This document shows positions 16,205 through 24,825 of a stretch of 64,000 nt of DNA, in pieces. Position numbers and translations under genes: made by a program. The DNA comes from Flavobacterium silvaticum (lineage in GTDB: Bacteria; Bacteroidota; Bacteroidia; Flavobacteriales; Flavobacteriaceae): assembly GCF_012911565.1 (NCBI RefSeq), contig NZ_JAAMPU010000096.1, positions 62,001 to 126,000 of the forward strand. Direction: 5' to 3'. The first letter of the stretch is position 1. Each line of letters starts with the position of its first letter. The notes under the pieces were generated by a model. That model did not search any database and was not told the DNA's origin. It saw only the letters and a program-made list of their open reading frames with translations.

Positions 16205-17602
16205 TCAGTTGATTTCTTCGGCGAGTAAAATGGCTTTGTCCAACGCCGCGAGTTTATTGTAGACTTCCTGTAATTCCGAATCTTCGTTGGAATTGATTGT
16301 GATTCCGGCTCCAGCCTGATAGCGCAATCGATGGTCTTTGCTTAGGAACGTCCGGATGAGAATGGCGTGGTTGAAATTCCCGTCGAAATCCATGAACCCG
16401 ATTGCGCCGCCGTAGAATCCGCGTGATGTGCTTTCTATTTCCTCGATGAGTTCCATCGCCCGGTATTTTGGTGCACCGCTTAAAGTTCCTGCCGGAAAAG
16501 TTCCTGCAACCGCATTCAAAGTTCTGGCCGATTCCCGCAATTTTCCGGTGACTTTTGAAACCAGATGGATTACGTGGGAAAAGAACTGCAATTGGGCGAA
16601 TGTTTCGACCTTGACGTTTGTGGCATTGCGTGAAAGATCATTTCGGGCTAAATCGACAAGCATGACGTGTTCGGCGTTTTCTTTTTTGTCCGAGGCGAGT
16701 TTGCGGGCGAGTTCGGCATCCTGTTCGTCATTTCCGGTGCGTTTGAATGTGCCGGCAATCGGGTGGATTTCCATTTGGCGGTTGCGGACGACCAGGTGTG
16801 CCTCTGGCGAAGAACCAAATAGCTTGAAATCACCATAATCGAAATAAAATAAATAGGGTGAAGGATTGATGCTTCGCAAAGCCCTGTAAACGTTGAAATC
16901 ATCGCCTTTGAATTTTTGGGAGAACGATCTTGAAAGCACCAATTGAAAAACATCGCCGCGTTGGATGTGGGTTTTGGCTTTGCGGATGTGGCTTCGGAAC
17001 TGATCATCGGTTAAATTCGATGTCTTTTCCAGATTGCGGCTGAACGGATATTTCGGCAAACCTGTGTTGTTTATTAACTGAAGGATTTCTTCAAGGTTAT
17101 GGGAATCATCCGGGGAATAATTAAAAATATGGGCTTCGTTCCGAAAATGATCGATGGCGATTACGTTGGAGTAGAAGCTGTAGAAAATATCCGGGATTTG
17201 ATCTGAAACCGATTTTTTAGTGATTGAAATATCCTCAAAGTATTGTACAGAATCATAAGCCATATAGCCAAAAAGGCCTTGAGAAATAAACGGAACCTTT
17301 GATTTTTCAAGTTGGAAAAAAGATGCAAATGCTTCAAGTTCTTCGATCACCGCTATTTTGTTGTTGATTGTTTTTTCAGATTTCGATCCGTCAGGCAATT
17401 GAACGATAATCTTTCCTGACGCGACTTTTATCGATGCCACCGGATTGCAACAGATGTAGGAGAAACTCTGGTCGCCCGAATGATAATCGGAACTTTCCAG
17501 CAATATGGAATTTGGAAAACGATCTCGCAGTTTGAGGTAAGTGCTGACTGGCGTCAATGTGTCGGCGAGCAGTTTTTTATAATGAGTCTTGAATGGGAAC
17601 AT
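16205..17602 (-). CDS. trpE: Anthranilate synthase component I
   Basis: A 465-aa chorismate-using enzyme that makes anthranilate with ammonia from TrpG. The tryptophan feedback motif LLESSD is near residue 34. The C-terminal chorismate-binding domain has FQLVLSRSF, SPYLFYFDYGDFKLFGSSPE, IHPIAGTFKRTG, DLARNDLSRNA, GTLSGAPKYRAMELIEEIE and RGFYGGAIGF. It is the first gene of the operon, 83 bases beyond the leader-peptide stop, with the attenuator hairpin between. The enzyme and the leader imply two levels of tryptophan control. Confidence 0.97.
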   Translation of the reverse strand: MFPFKTHYKKLLADTLTPVSTYLKLRDRFPNSILLESSDYHSGDQSFSYICCNPVASIKVASGKIIVQLPDGSKSEKTINNKIAVIEELEAFASFFQLEKSKVPFISQGLFGYMAYDSVQYFEDISITKKSVSDQIPDIFYSFYSNVIAIDHFRNEAHIFNYSPDDSHNLEEILQLINNTGLPKYPFSRNLEKTSNLTDDQFRSHIRKAKTHIQRGDVFQLVLSRSFSQKFKGDDFNVYRALRSINPSPYLFYFDYGDFKLFGSSPEAHLVVRNRQMEIHPIAGTFKRTGNDEQDAELARKLASDKKENAEHVMLVDLARNDLSRNATNVKVETFAQLQFFSHVIHLVSKVTGKLRESARTLNAVAGTFPAGTLSGAPKYRAMELIEEIESTSRGFYGGAIGFMDFDGNFNHAILIRTFLSKDHRLRYQAGAGITINSNEDSELQEVYNKLAALDKAILLAEEIN

Positions 17603-17621
17603 GGTGTTGATTTTTGGGAAT

Positions 17622-17654
17622 AAAAAAAGGCCTGTCGTGATGGACAGGCCTTTT
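17622..17654 (-). terminator. trp operon attenuator hairpin
   Basis: On the minus strand a perfect 12-bp stem (AAAAGGCCTGTC pairing with GACAGGCCTTTT) closes a 6-nt loop and runs into seven U residues. It lies between the leader-peptide stop (17685) and trpE (17602), the place expected for an attenuator. A strong antiterminator was not identified with confidence; AAGCGGTCCGCTT (17673-17685) forms a competing small hairpin. Confidence 0.9.
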
Positions 17655-17684
17655 GTATATGGATATATAACTAAGCGGACCGCT

Positions 17685-17732
17685 TCACGACGTTCGACGT
17701 AAATTGTTCCACCAGCAGTTATTTTGATTCAT
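17685..17732 (-). CDS. trpL: trp operon leader peptide
   Basis: A 15-codon open frame translating to MNQNNCWWNNLRRTS, with two consecutive UGG Trp codons at positions 7-8. It begins shortly downstream of a good promoter and ends 31 bases before the start of the terminator stem. Tandem Trp codons in a short leader upstream of a terminator and trpE are the hallmark of ribosome-mediated attenuation: scarce charged tRNA-Trp stalls the ribosome and lets transcription continue. No homology is needed for the call; it rests on position and codons. Confidence 0.88.
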   Translation of the reverse strand: MNQNNCWWNNLRRTS

Positions 17733-17745
17733 TTTGTACATATCA

Positions 17746-17774
17746 CAAAAGTAACAATCTTATTTAGCGGGCAA
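17746..17774 (-). promoter_or_regulatory. trp operon promoter (TTG-N18-TACTTTTG)
   Basis: On the minus strand TTG (17774-17772), an 18-base spacer and TACTTTTG (17753-17746) match the Flavobacterium promoter consensus TTG-N17-23-TANNTTTG. Predicted transcription starts near 17740, just upstream of the leader peptide ATG at 17732. Confidence 0.8.
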
Positions 17775-17848
17775 AATTTTATCGGGTTTTTTTGGGAAAT
17801 TTTTCTCTCGGGTTAAAAACGTACTTTAGCGCGACTCAAAAAAATGCC

Positions 17849-18511
17849 ATGACCGTTAAAGAACGCGCCGCCTTTGTCGTAGAAAAATTAGAGGAATTGT
17901 TTCCCGAAGTCCCGGTTCCGCTCGATCACACAGACGCTTACACCTTGTTGATCGCCGTGTTGTTGTCGGCTCAATGTACAGATGTCCGGGTCAATCAAAT
18001 CACGCCGATCCTTTTTGCCAAAGCCGATTCGCCCCAACGAATGGTCAAACTCGATGTGGAGGAAATCAAGGAAATCATTCGTCCGTGCGGGTTGTCTCCG
18101 GCCAAATCAAAAGCGATCCATCGGTTATCTGAAATCCTTCTGGAGAAATACAATGGAGAAGTGCCGGCTACTTTTGAGGACTTGGAATCATTACCCGGAG
18201 TCGGACACAAAACCGCAAGTGTCGTGATGTCCCAGGCTTTCGGATTTCCGGCGTTTCCGGTCGATACGCATATTCACAGATTGATGTGGCGCTGGAACCT
18301 GACCAATGGAAAGAATGTGGAGCAGACAGAAAAAGATGCGAAACGATTGTTTCCTGAAAAGTTATGGAACAAACTCCATCTGCAAATCATCTATTACGGA
18401 CGCCAGTATTCACCGGCCCGTGGACTCGATTTGAATAAAGATATCATCACCCGGACAATTGGCCGGAAGGAAGTGATTTCTGAATGGGCCAAAAAAAATC
18501 CCGGCATTTAG
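17849..18511 (+). CDS. nth: Endonuclease III
   Basis: A 220-aa base-excision repair glycosylase/AP lyase that removes oxidised pyrimidines. The helix-hairpin-helix LESLPGVGHKTASVV carries the catalytic Lys, followed by the catalytic Asp in FPVDTHIHR. Unlike E. coli Nth the C-terminus (RQYSPARGLDLNKDIITRTIGRKEV) has no cysteines, so the four-Cys iron-sulphur loop is absent. ATG at 17849 (MTVKERAAFV) is preferred over an upstream start because it matches the family's N-terminus. Confidence 0.93.
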   Translation: MTVKERAAFVVEKLEELFPEVPVPLDHTDAYTLLIAVLLSAQCTDVRVNQITPILFAKADSPQRMVKLDVEEIKEIIRPCGLSPAKSKAIHRLSEILLEKYNGEVPATFEDLESLPGVGHKTASVVMSQAFGFPAFPVDTHIHRLMWRWNLTNGKNVEQTEKDAKRLFPEKLWNKLHLQIIYYGRQYSPARGLDLNKDIITRTIGRKEVISEWAKKNPGI

Positions 18512-18524
18512 ACCGGGAGTTTCT
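18491..18524. terminator. Bidirectional terminator overlapping the end of nth
   Basis: Stem TCCCGG (18499-18504) with CCGGGA (18513-18518), an A-run on the left and a T-rich right flank. It overlaps the nth stop and lies between convergent genes. The stem is only six base pairs. Confidence 0.6.
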
Positions 18525-18668
18525 TTAGTTTGCGATGCTTTCAAAAATAAGTTTTCCTTTTTTTGTGATGGTCAGCGCTTTGGAGTAGCTGAGCAAAAAA
18601 TCAATGGTTTCTTTTTTTGGTAACATTTTGGAAGCGGCAACTGGTTTTTCAAAGTAAATTTTTGCCAT
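18525..18668 (-). CDS. Small 47-aa protein downstream of the sigma factor
   Basis: An ATG-started frame of 47 codons (begins MAKIYFEKPVAASKMLPKKE, ends FESIAN) with amino-acid composition of a real small soluble protein. It lies 47 bases after the sigma-factor stop on the same strand and ends next to the terminator at 18491-18524, so it may be co-transcribed with the sigma gene. No domain recognised; it could be a regulator or an unrelated small protein. Confidence 0.7.
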   Translation of the reverse strand: MAKIYFEKPVAASKMLPKKETIDFLLSYSKALTITKKGKLIFESIAN

Positions 18669-18715
18669 AGTGTGCGTTTGTTTTTTACATAAACGCATGC
18701 CGCTTTATATTATTG

Positions 18716-19300
18716 TCAGTTGGTCAAAATTATTTGATGTTTGTCGATCACTTTTCTAAGGTTCATGAGCGCGTAACGCATTCTTCCTAATGCGGTGTTG
18801 ATGCTGACGCCTGTCACTTCCGAGATTTCCTTGAAACTCATATCCTGGTAGATACGCATTTCAAGAACTTCACGCTGGTCTTTTGGCAGTTCGAGGATTA
18901 GTTTTTTCACGTCGTCTTCAACCTGTGTTGTTATGATCTGGCTTTCTATGTTCGGCGAATTGTCGGACATGATCGAGAAAATGGAAAACTCTTCTGTCTC
19001 ACGGAACATCGGCATTTTTTTATTGCGACGGAAATGATCGACAATCAGGTTGTGCGCAATCCGCATGACCCAAGGAAGGAACTTGCCTTCTTCATTATAA
19101 TTGTTCGATTTCAACGTCTTGATGACCTTGATGAAAGTGTCCTGGAAAATATCATCGGAAATATCCCGATCTGAGATTTTCGAATAGATGAATCCGTAGA
19201 TTTTGGATTGATGGCGACTGATCAATACAGCAAGCGCGTTCTCATCGCCAGCGATATAATTTTTTACCAGTACAGCATCAGGGGTGTTCACAGTTGCCAT
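18716..19300 (-). CDS. RNA polymerase sigma-70 factor, ECF type
   Basis: A 194-aa alternative sigma factor. Region 2 is at about 27-95 (RHQSKIYGFIYSKI, DDIFQDTFIKVIKTLK, WVMRIAHNLIVDHFRRNK) and region 4 at about 130-185, with the helix-turn-helix MSFKEISEVTGVSINTALGRMRYALMNLR. There is no linked anti-sigma gene; the downstream neighbour is only a 47-aa protein. A promoter TTG-N21-TACATTTG is present upstream. The regulon is unknown. Confidence 0.93.
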   Translation of the reverse strand: MATVNTPDAVLVKNYIAGDENALAVLISRHQSKIYGFIYSKISDRDISDDIFQDTFIKVIKTLKSNNYNEEGKFLPWVMRIAHNLIVDHFRRNKKMPMFRETEEFSIFSIMSDNSPNIESQIITTQVEDDVKKLILELPKDQREVLEMRIYQDMSFKEISEVTGVSINTALGRMRYALMNLRKVIDKHQIILTN

Positions 19301-19395
19301 AAAATTACCTTTTAGTTGTTGGTGGAATCCGTTCTGAATTTCTAAAAAGTACTTTTATGCGATAGGCGACTGTTGGTTTGAGTGAATTATTGAAC

Positions 19396-19427
19396 CAAAT
19401 GTAATGGTATTTGATTGTATTATGCAA
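19396..19427 (-). promoter_or_regulatory. Sigma-factor gene promoter (TTG-N21-TACATTTG)
   Basis: Minus-strand TTG (19427-19425), 21-base spacer, TACATTTG (19403-19396). It fits the Flavobacterium consensus and predicts a 5' leader of about 90 bases. Confidence 0.6.
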
Positions 19428-19597
19428 GCGTTCATTGAAAAATTAACACAATTCGGGCAATAATGCTTCAAATTAACTCAGATTTCCGAAACTTTGTTAA
19501 CCTTATGGCAAACTTTGGAACTAAATGATGCAATAAATACAATATCTTCCCTAGAGATACGATGCTGACATGGTTTCGGATTCTGTCAAACAATGAT

Positions 19598-19605
19598 TAC
19601 CTTTG
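19598..19605 (+). promoter_or_regulatory. uvrA -7 element (TACCTTTG)
   Basis: TACCTTTG matches TANNTTTG and lies 20 bases before the uvrA ATG. No exact -33 TTG at standard spacing. Confidence 0.5.
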
Positions 19606-19625
19606 CCCACTTATTTTCAGACTAG

Positions 19626-22415
19626 ATGCAGCCCGATTTCAATACGCTCAGCCCAAAGGAATACATTCTTATAAAAGGTGCACAATTACATAATCTCAAG
19701 AACCTTAGTGTAGCCATTCCACGAAACGAACTCGTCGTGATTACAGGTCTTTCAGGTTCGGGGAAATCGAGCCTGGCGTTTGATACGCTTTATGCGGAAG
19801 GACAGAGGCGGTATGTTGAAAGTTTGTCGTCTTATGCGCGTCAGTTCCTCGGCCGTCTGGATAAGCCGAAAGTGGAATATATCAAAGGAATCGCGCCGGC
19901 AATCGCCATCGAGCAAAAGGTCAATACGACCAATGCGCGTTCTACGGTTGGGACATCGACTGAAATTTATGATTATTTGAAGTTGCTTTATGCAAGGGTC
20001 GGTCGCACCTTTTCGCCGGTTTCAGGCGGTGAGGTCAAAAAAGATACGGTTTCTGATGTGATCGATTCGGTAAAGAAATATACTGAAGGAACAAGATTGT
20101 TATTACTTGCCCCGGTACATCTGGAAAAAGGCAGGGCGATAGAAGACAAGCTCAAAGTGTTGTTGCAACAAGGTTTTTCACGGGTGCTTGTAGGTGATGA
20201 AACGATTCGCCTTGATGAGATCGAACAACACCGCCTTGACGATAAAAACGTATTGATTGTTATCGATCGGGTTGTCGTCCAGGATGATGAAGATTTTTTC
20301 AATCGGTTGTCAGATGCTGTACAGGCCGCCTTCTATGAAGGAAAAGGGTTGTGCTACATTCAGGAAGCCGATAACGGAAACCGGATCGAATTCAGCAATA
20401 AGTTCGAACTCGACGGCATGAATTTCCTGGAACCGAATGTGCATTTGTTCAGCTTCAACAATCCATATGGCGCCTGTCCGGTTTGCGAAGGCTACGGAAA
20501 TGTGATCGGTATCGATTCGGAACTCGTAATCCCGAATACAGCCATATCCGTCTACGAAAATGCCATCATGCCGTGGCGCGGGGAAAGCATGGGCTGGTAC
20601 AGGGACCAACTCGTCAACAATAGCCATCGTTTCGATTTCCCAATCCATAAACCATTCTATCAATTGACCGAAGCCCAGAAAGCATTGATCTGGGAAGGAA
20701 ATAAATACTTTACCGGACTCAACGATTTCTTCCGTGAGCTCGAGGAGAAAAACTATAAAATCCAGAACCGCGTCATGTTGTCGCGCTATCGCGGAAAAAC
20801 CAAATGCTGGTCGTGCAAAGGCAAGCGCTTGCGTCCCGAAGCCGATTTCGTGAAAATTGGCGGCAAGACGATTTCAGATCTTGTCGATATGTCCATCAAA
20901 GACCTGATCCCGTTTTTCAAAAATCTGGAACTGACGGAATTCGAGCAGAAAGTCGCCAAACGATTGCTTATCGAAATAAACAACAGGCTGCGTTTCCTTG
21001 ATGAAGTCGGTCTCAATTACCTAACGCTGAACCGGAATTCGAATTCACTTTCGGGTGGTGAATCCCAACGGATCAACCTCGCGACTTCGTTAGGAAGTAG
21101 TCTGGTCGGGTCAATGTACATTCTCGATGAACCCAGTATCGGCCTGCATCCGAAAGATACCGAACGATTGATCCAGGTGTTGCTGTCGCTGCGTGATCTT
21201 GGAAACACGGTAATTGTCGTCGAACACGATGAAGACATCATGAAAGCTGCAGACAGAATCATTGATATAGGCCCGGAAGCCGGAACGCACGGAGGTGAAG
21301 TTGTCGCTTATGGAACCTATGATGAAATCCTCAAATCTGATTCGCTGACATCAAAGTATCTGAACGGACAAATGGAAATCAAGGTGCCGCGCCAACGACG
21401 GAAGTGGAACCAATACATCAACATCCTCGGCGCACGCGAAAACAACCTGCAGAATATCGACGTCAAATTCCCGCTTGAGGCATTGACCGTGATTACAGGC
21501 GTATCTGGCAGCGGAAAAAGTACGCTCGTCAAGAAAATCCTGTTTCCGGCCATGCAGAAGAAACTCGAAGGCGTGAGTGAAAAAGCCGGACAGTTTACGG
21601 ATATGCAGGGCTATTACAGCAAAATCCGGCATATTGAATTCGTGGACCAGAATCCAATCGGGAGAAGTTCACGGTCGAATCCGGTCACTTATATAAAGGC
21701 TTATGACGACATCCGCGATTTGTTCGCCAAGGAAAAACTGTCGAAAATCAGAGGTTATCAGGCCAAACATTTTTCGTTCAACGTAGATGGTGGCCGATGC
21801 GAAACCTGCAAAGGCGAAGGCAGCATCAACGTAGAAATGGTCTTTATGGCCGACGTCCAACTGCCTTGTGAAACCTGCGGAGGCAAACGATTTAAGAAGG
21901 AAATCCTTGAAGTTCAGTTCAACACAAAGAATATAGATGATGTGCTGACGATGACTATCGATGAAGCTTTGTCGTTTTTCAAAGAGCACAAACAGACCAA
22001 AATCTCGCAAAAATTACAGCCATTGCAGGATGTCGGCCTCGGCTATGTGCAACTCGGGCAATCTTCTTCGACACTTTCAGGCGGTGAAGCGCAACGTATC
22101 AAACTCGCATCATTCCTCGTAAAAGGTGCGACCAAGGAAAAAGCATTGTTTGTTTTCGATGAACCTACGACGGGCCTTCATTTTCATGATATCCAGAAAT
22201 TGCTCACATCGTTTGAAGCCCTGATAGACCAAGGTCATTCCATCATCGTCATCGAACACAACCTCGACCTTATAAAATGTGCCGATCATATCATCGATCT
22301 CGGGCCTGAAGGTGGCGTAAACGGCGGGCAATTGCTTGCGGAAGGAACGCCGGAGGAAGTTGCTAAGAACAAGAATTCGGTTACAGGCAAATATCTGAAG
22401 GAAAAATTGCGGTAA
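19626..22415 (+). CDS. uvrA: Excinuclease ABC subunit A
   Basis: A 929-aa dimeric ABC ATPase that finds bulky DNA lesions and loads UvrB. Walker A of the first cassette GLSGSGKSS is at 41-49; the second is GVSGSGKST. Zinc-finger cysteines are visible as CPVCEGYG with CWSCKGKR, and CETCKGEG with CETCGGKRF. Both ABC signatures (LSGGESQR, LSGGEAQR) are present. Full length with no disruption. It has its own -7 element and no operon partner upstream. Confidence 0.98.
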   Translation: MQPDFNTLSPKEYILIKGAQLHNLKNLSVAIPRNELVVITGLSGSGKSSLAFDTLYAEGQRRYVESLSSYARQFLGRLDKPKVEYIKGIAPAIAIEQKVNTTNARSTVGTSTEIYDYLKLLYARVGRTFSPVSGGEVKKDTVSDVIDSVKKYTEGTRLLLLAPVHLEKGRAIEDKLKVLLQQGFSRVLVGDETIRLDEIEQHRLDDKNVLIVIDRVVVQDDEDFFNRLSDAVQAAFYEGKGLCYIQEADNGNRIEFSNKFELDGMNFLEPNVHLFSFNNPYGACPVCEGYGNVIGIDSELVIPNTAISVYENAIMPWRGESMGWYRDQLVNNSHRFDFPIHKPFYQLTEAQKALIWEGNKYFTGLNDFFRELEEKNYKIQNRVMLSRYRGKTKCWSCKGKRLRPEADFVKIGGKTISDLVDMSIKDLIPFFKNLELTEFEQKVAKRLLIEINNRLRFLDEVGLNYLTLNRNSNSLSGGESQRINLATSLGSSLVGSMYILDEPSIGLHPKDTERLIQVLLSLRDLGNTVIVVEHDEDIMKAADRIIDIGPEAGTHGGEVVAYGTYDEILKSDSLTSKYLNGQMEIKVPRQRRKWNQYINILGARENNLQNIDVKFPLEALTVITGVSGSGKSTLVKKILFPAMQKKLEGVSEKAGQFTDMQGYYSKIRHIEFVDQNPIGRSSRSNPVTYIKAYDDIRDLFAKEKLSKIRGYQAKHFSFNVDGGRCETCKGEGSINVEMVFMADVQLPCETCGGKRFKKEILEVQFNTKNIDDVLTMTIDEALSFFKEHKQTKISQKLQPLQDVGLGYVQLGQSSSTLSGGEAQRIKLASFLVKGATKEKALFVFDEPTTGLHFHDIQKLLTSFEALIDQGHSIIVIEHNLDLIKCADHIIDLGPEGGVNGGQLLAEGTPEEVAKNKNSVTGKYLKEKLR

Positions 22416-22485
22416 TTGATTGTTGCTCCATACTTTATTGGCAGATTTTAAGTTATTCCGGAAGTCATTCCGTGATTTGATCCCG

Positions 22486-23001
22486 ATGAAAAAAGTAGCG
22501 CTTTTTGTTTCTTTGGTTTTTCTGTTTATTTCCGGCGACATTTCCGCACAGCTCTGCGGAGGCGGGATTTTACAGTTTTATATCCTGACGCTTAACGGTT
22601 CTGAACCTATCGATTTTGAATATGAGCTGTTCACGGCTTCTGACAGTTTGGTGCAGAAAAAAGTATATGATGTACTGGATAAATATTCAATTGAGCGCTA
22701 CGAAAGAGCATTTAACGAAACAGGTTTTGAAATCGCAAAGCAAACAGCCGAAGAAATCTCTAATCCGCAAGACGAAAAACGCACTATTCAACTGGATAAA
22801 TTCATTGCGAATTCCGGTCTTTCAAGAAAAGGTAAAGTCAAAGAATTGCTGGAATTTAAAACCTACGAATTGGTCGGAACACCCGTGATTTTAAAGATTT
22901 CCGCCAAAGGCAAATCGATTTATATTCTGGGTAATTTCTTCGGGAATTGCGACCGGATTTCAACGCTGTTATGGACGGATAGATTCAGGTGGATCAGATG
23001 A
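22486..23001 (+). CDS. Exported protein of unknown function
   Basis: A 171-aa protein with a signal peptide (MKKVALFVSLVFLFISGDISAQ, cleavage after A or Q). The mature part starts LCGGGILQFYILTLNG and has no recognised domain. The ATG at 22486 is chosen because it begins the signal peptide; a longer frame from 22420 would not. Its stop overlaps the next start (ATGA). Confidence 0.7.
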   Translation: MKKVALFVSLVFLFISGDISAQLCGGGILQFYILTLNGSEPIDFEYELFTASDSLVQKKVYDVLDKYSIERYERAFNETGFEIAKQTAEEISNPQDEKRTIQLDKFIANSGLSRKGKVKELLEFKTYELVGTPVILKISAKGKSIYILGNFFGNCDRISTLLWTDRFRWIR

Positions 23002-23663
23002 AAAAGCTGCTTTTTATGATTTGTTTACTGATTTTCATCGGATGTACCAAACAGCAAAAACAGCTTGTCCCGAAAGCAAAGACCGAGTCGGTAGAAAAAC
23101 TTCAGTTGCCATCAACCAATGATCTTCTTCGGAAAAAACCAGACACTTTAAACGTTCCGATTGCCAAAGTCAACGGGTTTGACCTGGTTTACGATTGTAT
23201 GGGTTGCCGTCAGACCATTTCTGATTCCATTGCCGTGTATGCCAAAAAAGACAGCATCAAAAAATTGCTTTTCAAATTACCTATATTAGATTTTTATGTG
23301 GATGATGTCTCTCATTTCAAGTACAAAGGATATGATTTTATCTATGTCGGAAGCACCCATACTTATGGGCATTCACAAGGTTATCTGTACTATCTCAATA
23401 CACGGAATATGGAAACCTATGCTGTCGAAATCAGACCGACCAAGCGATCACCGACTTCAAAATCTGAAGACACACTTGAAATTCACAAGTATTTTGACCT
23501 GACCAAAGACGAACATAACAATCTTGGTGGCGGAGCAAGTTATTGGGAGAAAAAAACGCGACACAGATATTATTCCGAATGGAGCTATTCACTTGTAAAA
23601 GCTGGCAAAAACAAATTTGTATTGGTTTCAAAAAACGATGAGAAATGGAGCGAAGATTATTGA
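22998..23663 (+). CDS. Lipoprotein of unknown function
   Basis: A 221-aa protein with a lipobox (LLIFIGC, Cys at about residue 16), so probably lipid-anchored. A possible metal- or disulphide-related pair of cysteines follows in YDCMGCRQT. Its start overlaps the previous gene by four bases and its end overlaps the next by 19 bases, making a three-gene coupled unit of secreted proteins. Confidence 0.72.
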   Translation: MKKLLFMICLLIFIGCTKQQKQLVPKAKTESVEKLQLPSTNDLLRKKPDTLNVPIAKVNGFDLVYDCMGCRQTISDSIAVYAKKDSIKKLLFKLPILDFYVDDVSHFKYKGYDFIYVGSTHTYGHSQGYLYYLNTRNMETYAVEIRPTKRSPTSKSEDTLEIHKYFDLTKDEHNNLGGGASYWEKKTRHRYYSEWSYSLVKAGKNKFVLVSKNDEKWSEDY

Positions 23664-24817
23664 AATGGACTTTACTTTTGGGGCTGATTCCTTTGTTTTC
23701 AACCGCTCAGGATCATTATTTCTATCGTTTTGAACAGATGGAAATCACCGATACGCTGACCGTTATAGAGGCTGATTCCCTGAAAAGAGGCAGCGAATTC
23801 ATTTATCCCGAATATTTTCTTGTGGGAAGGAATTTCAAAAACGAGCCGGATACAACTGTCCAATGTTTGATCAGGAAAATCAACGATCACTGGATTTCTT
23901 ACGCCATCCCGAACGAATTCGGAAATACACAACTCCTTGGTCTCTCCCAAAATCCGAAGTACTTTTTGGCTTCATCGTCTTTTAATCATTTGTCCCACGG
24001 AGGCGGCCACGGAAATGAAAACGGTATCGAAAATCTTATTATTATTGACCTTTCGAACCATTCGTGGGTTCAGCTTGAATCGTACAGTCTGGATCAGTAT
24101 TGGGAGCAAAATGAAAATGGTGAACTGACAACCAATGAAAAAAGCGAAAGTATTTCAAAGTTCAGCATCGATGAAAATCAGCTTACAGAACTGACAACCT
24201 GTTATAGTAACGGCCAGTTTCAGGACTGCTTTTATCCCGGAAGTGTCTACGAATTCCGAAATGGCGAACTTCAAAAGATAAAGCGATACGATACTAAGAA
24301 AATGGGTTTTTCACAAATCCATTACGCCGGACGAATGGCGTTCGGGATGGCATTGGCAGATGTACTCGAAGCGTATCCGGATGTCGAATTCACAAAGACA
24401 GCCAATAGATTTGGGATGTGTGCCGATGATAAAAAAGGTTTTGCCATTTCAATAGCTACTGATACCTTGGCGTTTGTCCTGACGCGCCCGATAAAGGAAG
24501 GTGAAACGGATACGGAAGACGGGGGCATCAATCTTTCCAATGAAAAAATATTCCGGATTTTTGTTGAATCGGAAGGCTTTCAATTTGGGAAATTGTCAAA
24601 AAAATCAACTGCGAGTGAAATTTTAAAGCTGTATCCAACTGCGAATGTAAGACTCGATTTACTGACAAATTGGGAACACATTTATATCCAAGAACTGTCT
24701 GTCGAATTTGTTTTTAAGACCAATGACAAAAACAGGATTGGAAAATACAGGGATGAAACTTTCGTGAAACTTAGAAACAAGAGAGCAAAACCGGATTTTA
24801 TTGCTGTATCCGATTAA
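23645..24817 (+). CDS. Exported protein of unknown function
   Basis: A 390-aa protein with an N-terminal signal peptide (LLKWTLLLGLIPLFSTAQ). The mature sequence is polar and beta-rich, contains a His/Gly-rich HLSHGGGHGNENG stretch near residue 115, and has no family I can name. It is third in the coupled unit starting at 22486. Confidence 0.72.
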   Translation: MERRLLKWTLLLGLIPLFSTAQDHYFYRFEQMEITDTLTVIEADSLKRGSEFIYPEYFLVGRNFKNEPDTTVQCLIRKINDHWISYAIPNEFGNTQLLGLSQNPKYFLASSSFNHLSHGGGHGNENGIENLIIIDLSNHSWVQLESYSLDQYWEQNENGELTTNEKSESISKFSIDENQLTELTTCYSNGQFQDCFYPGSVYEFRNGELQKIKRYDTKKMGFSQIHYAGRMAFGMALADVLEAYPDVEFTKTANRFGMCADDKKGFAISIATDTLAFVLTRPIKEGETDTEDGGINLSNEKIFRIFVESEGFQFGKLSKKSTASEILKLYPTANVRLDLLTNWEHIYIQELSVEFVFKTNDKNRIGKYRDETFVKLRNKRAKPDFIAVSD

Positions 24818-24825
24818 AGTCGTTT

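Larger units (their letters stand above)
19301..19625. other. 325-bp intergenic region between the sigma factor and uvrA
   Basis: Divergent control region. It holds a minus-strand promoter for the sigma factor (19396-19427) and a TACCTTTG element for uvrA (19598-19605). The rest is AT-rich with no recognisable gene or structured RNA. Confidence 0.6.
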
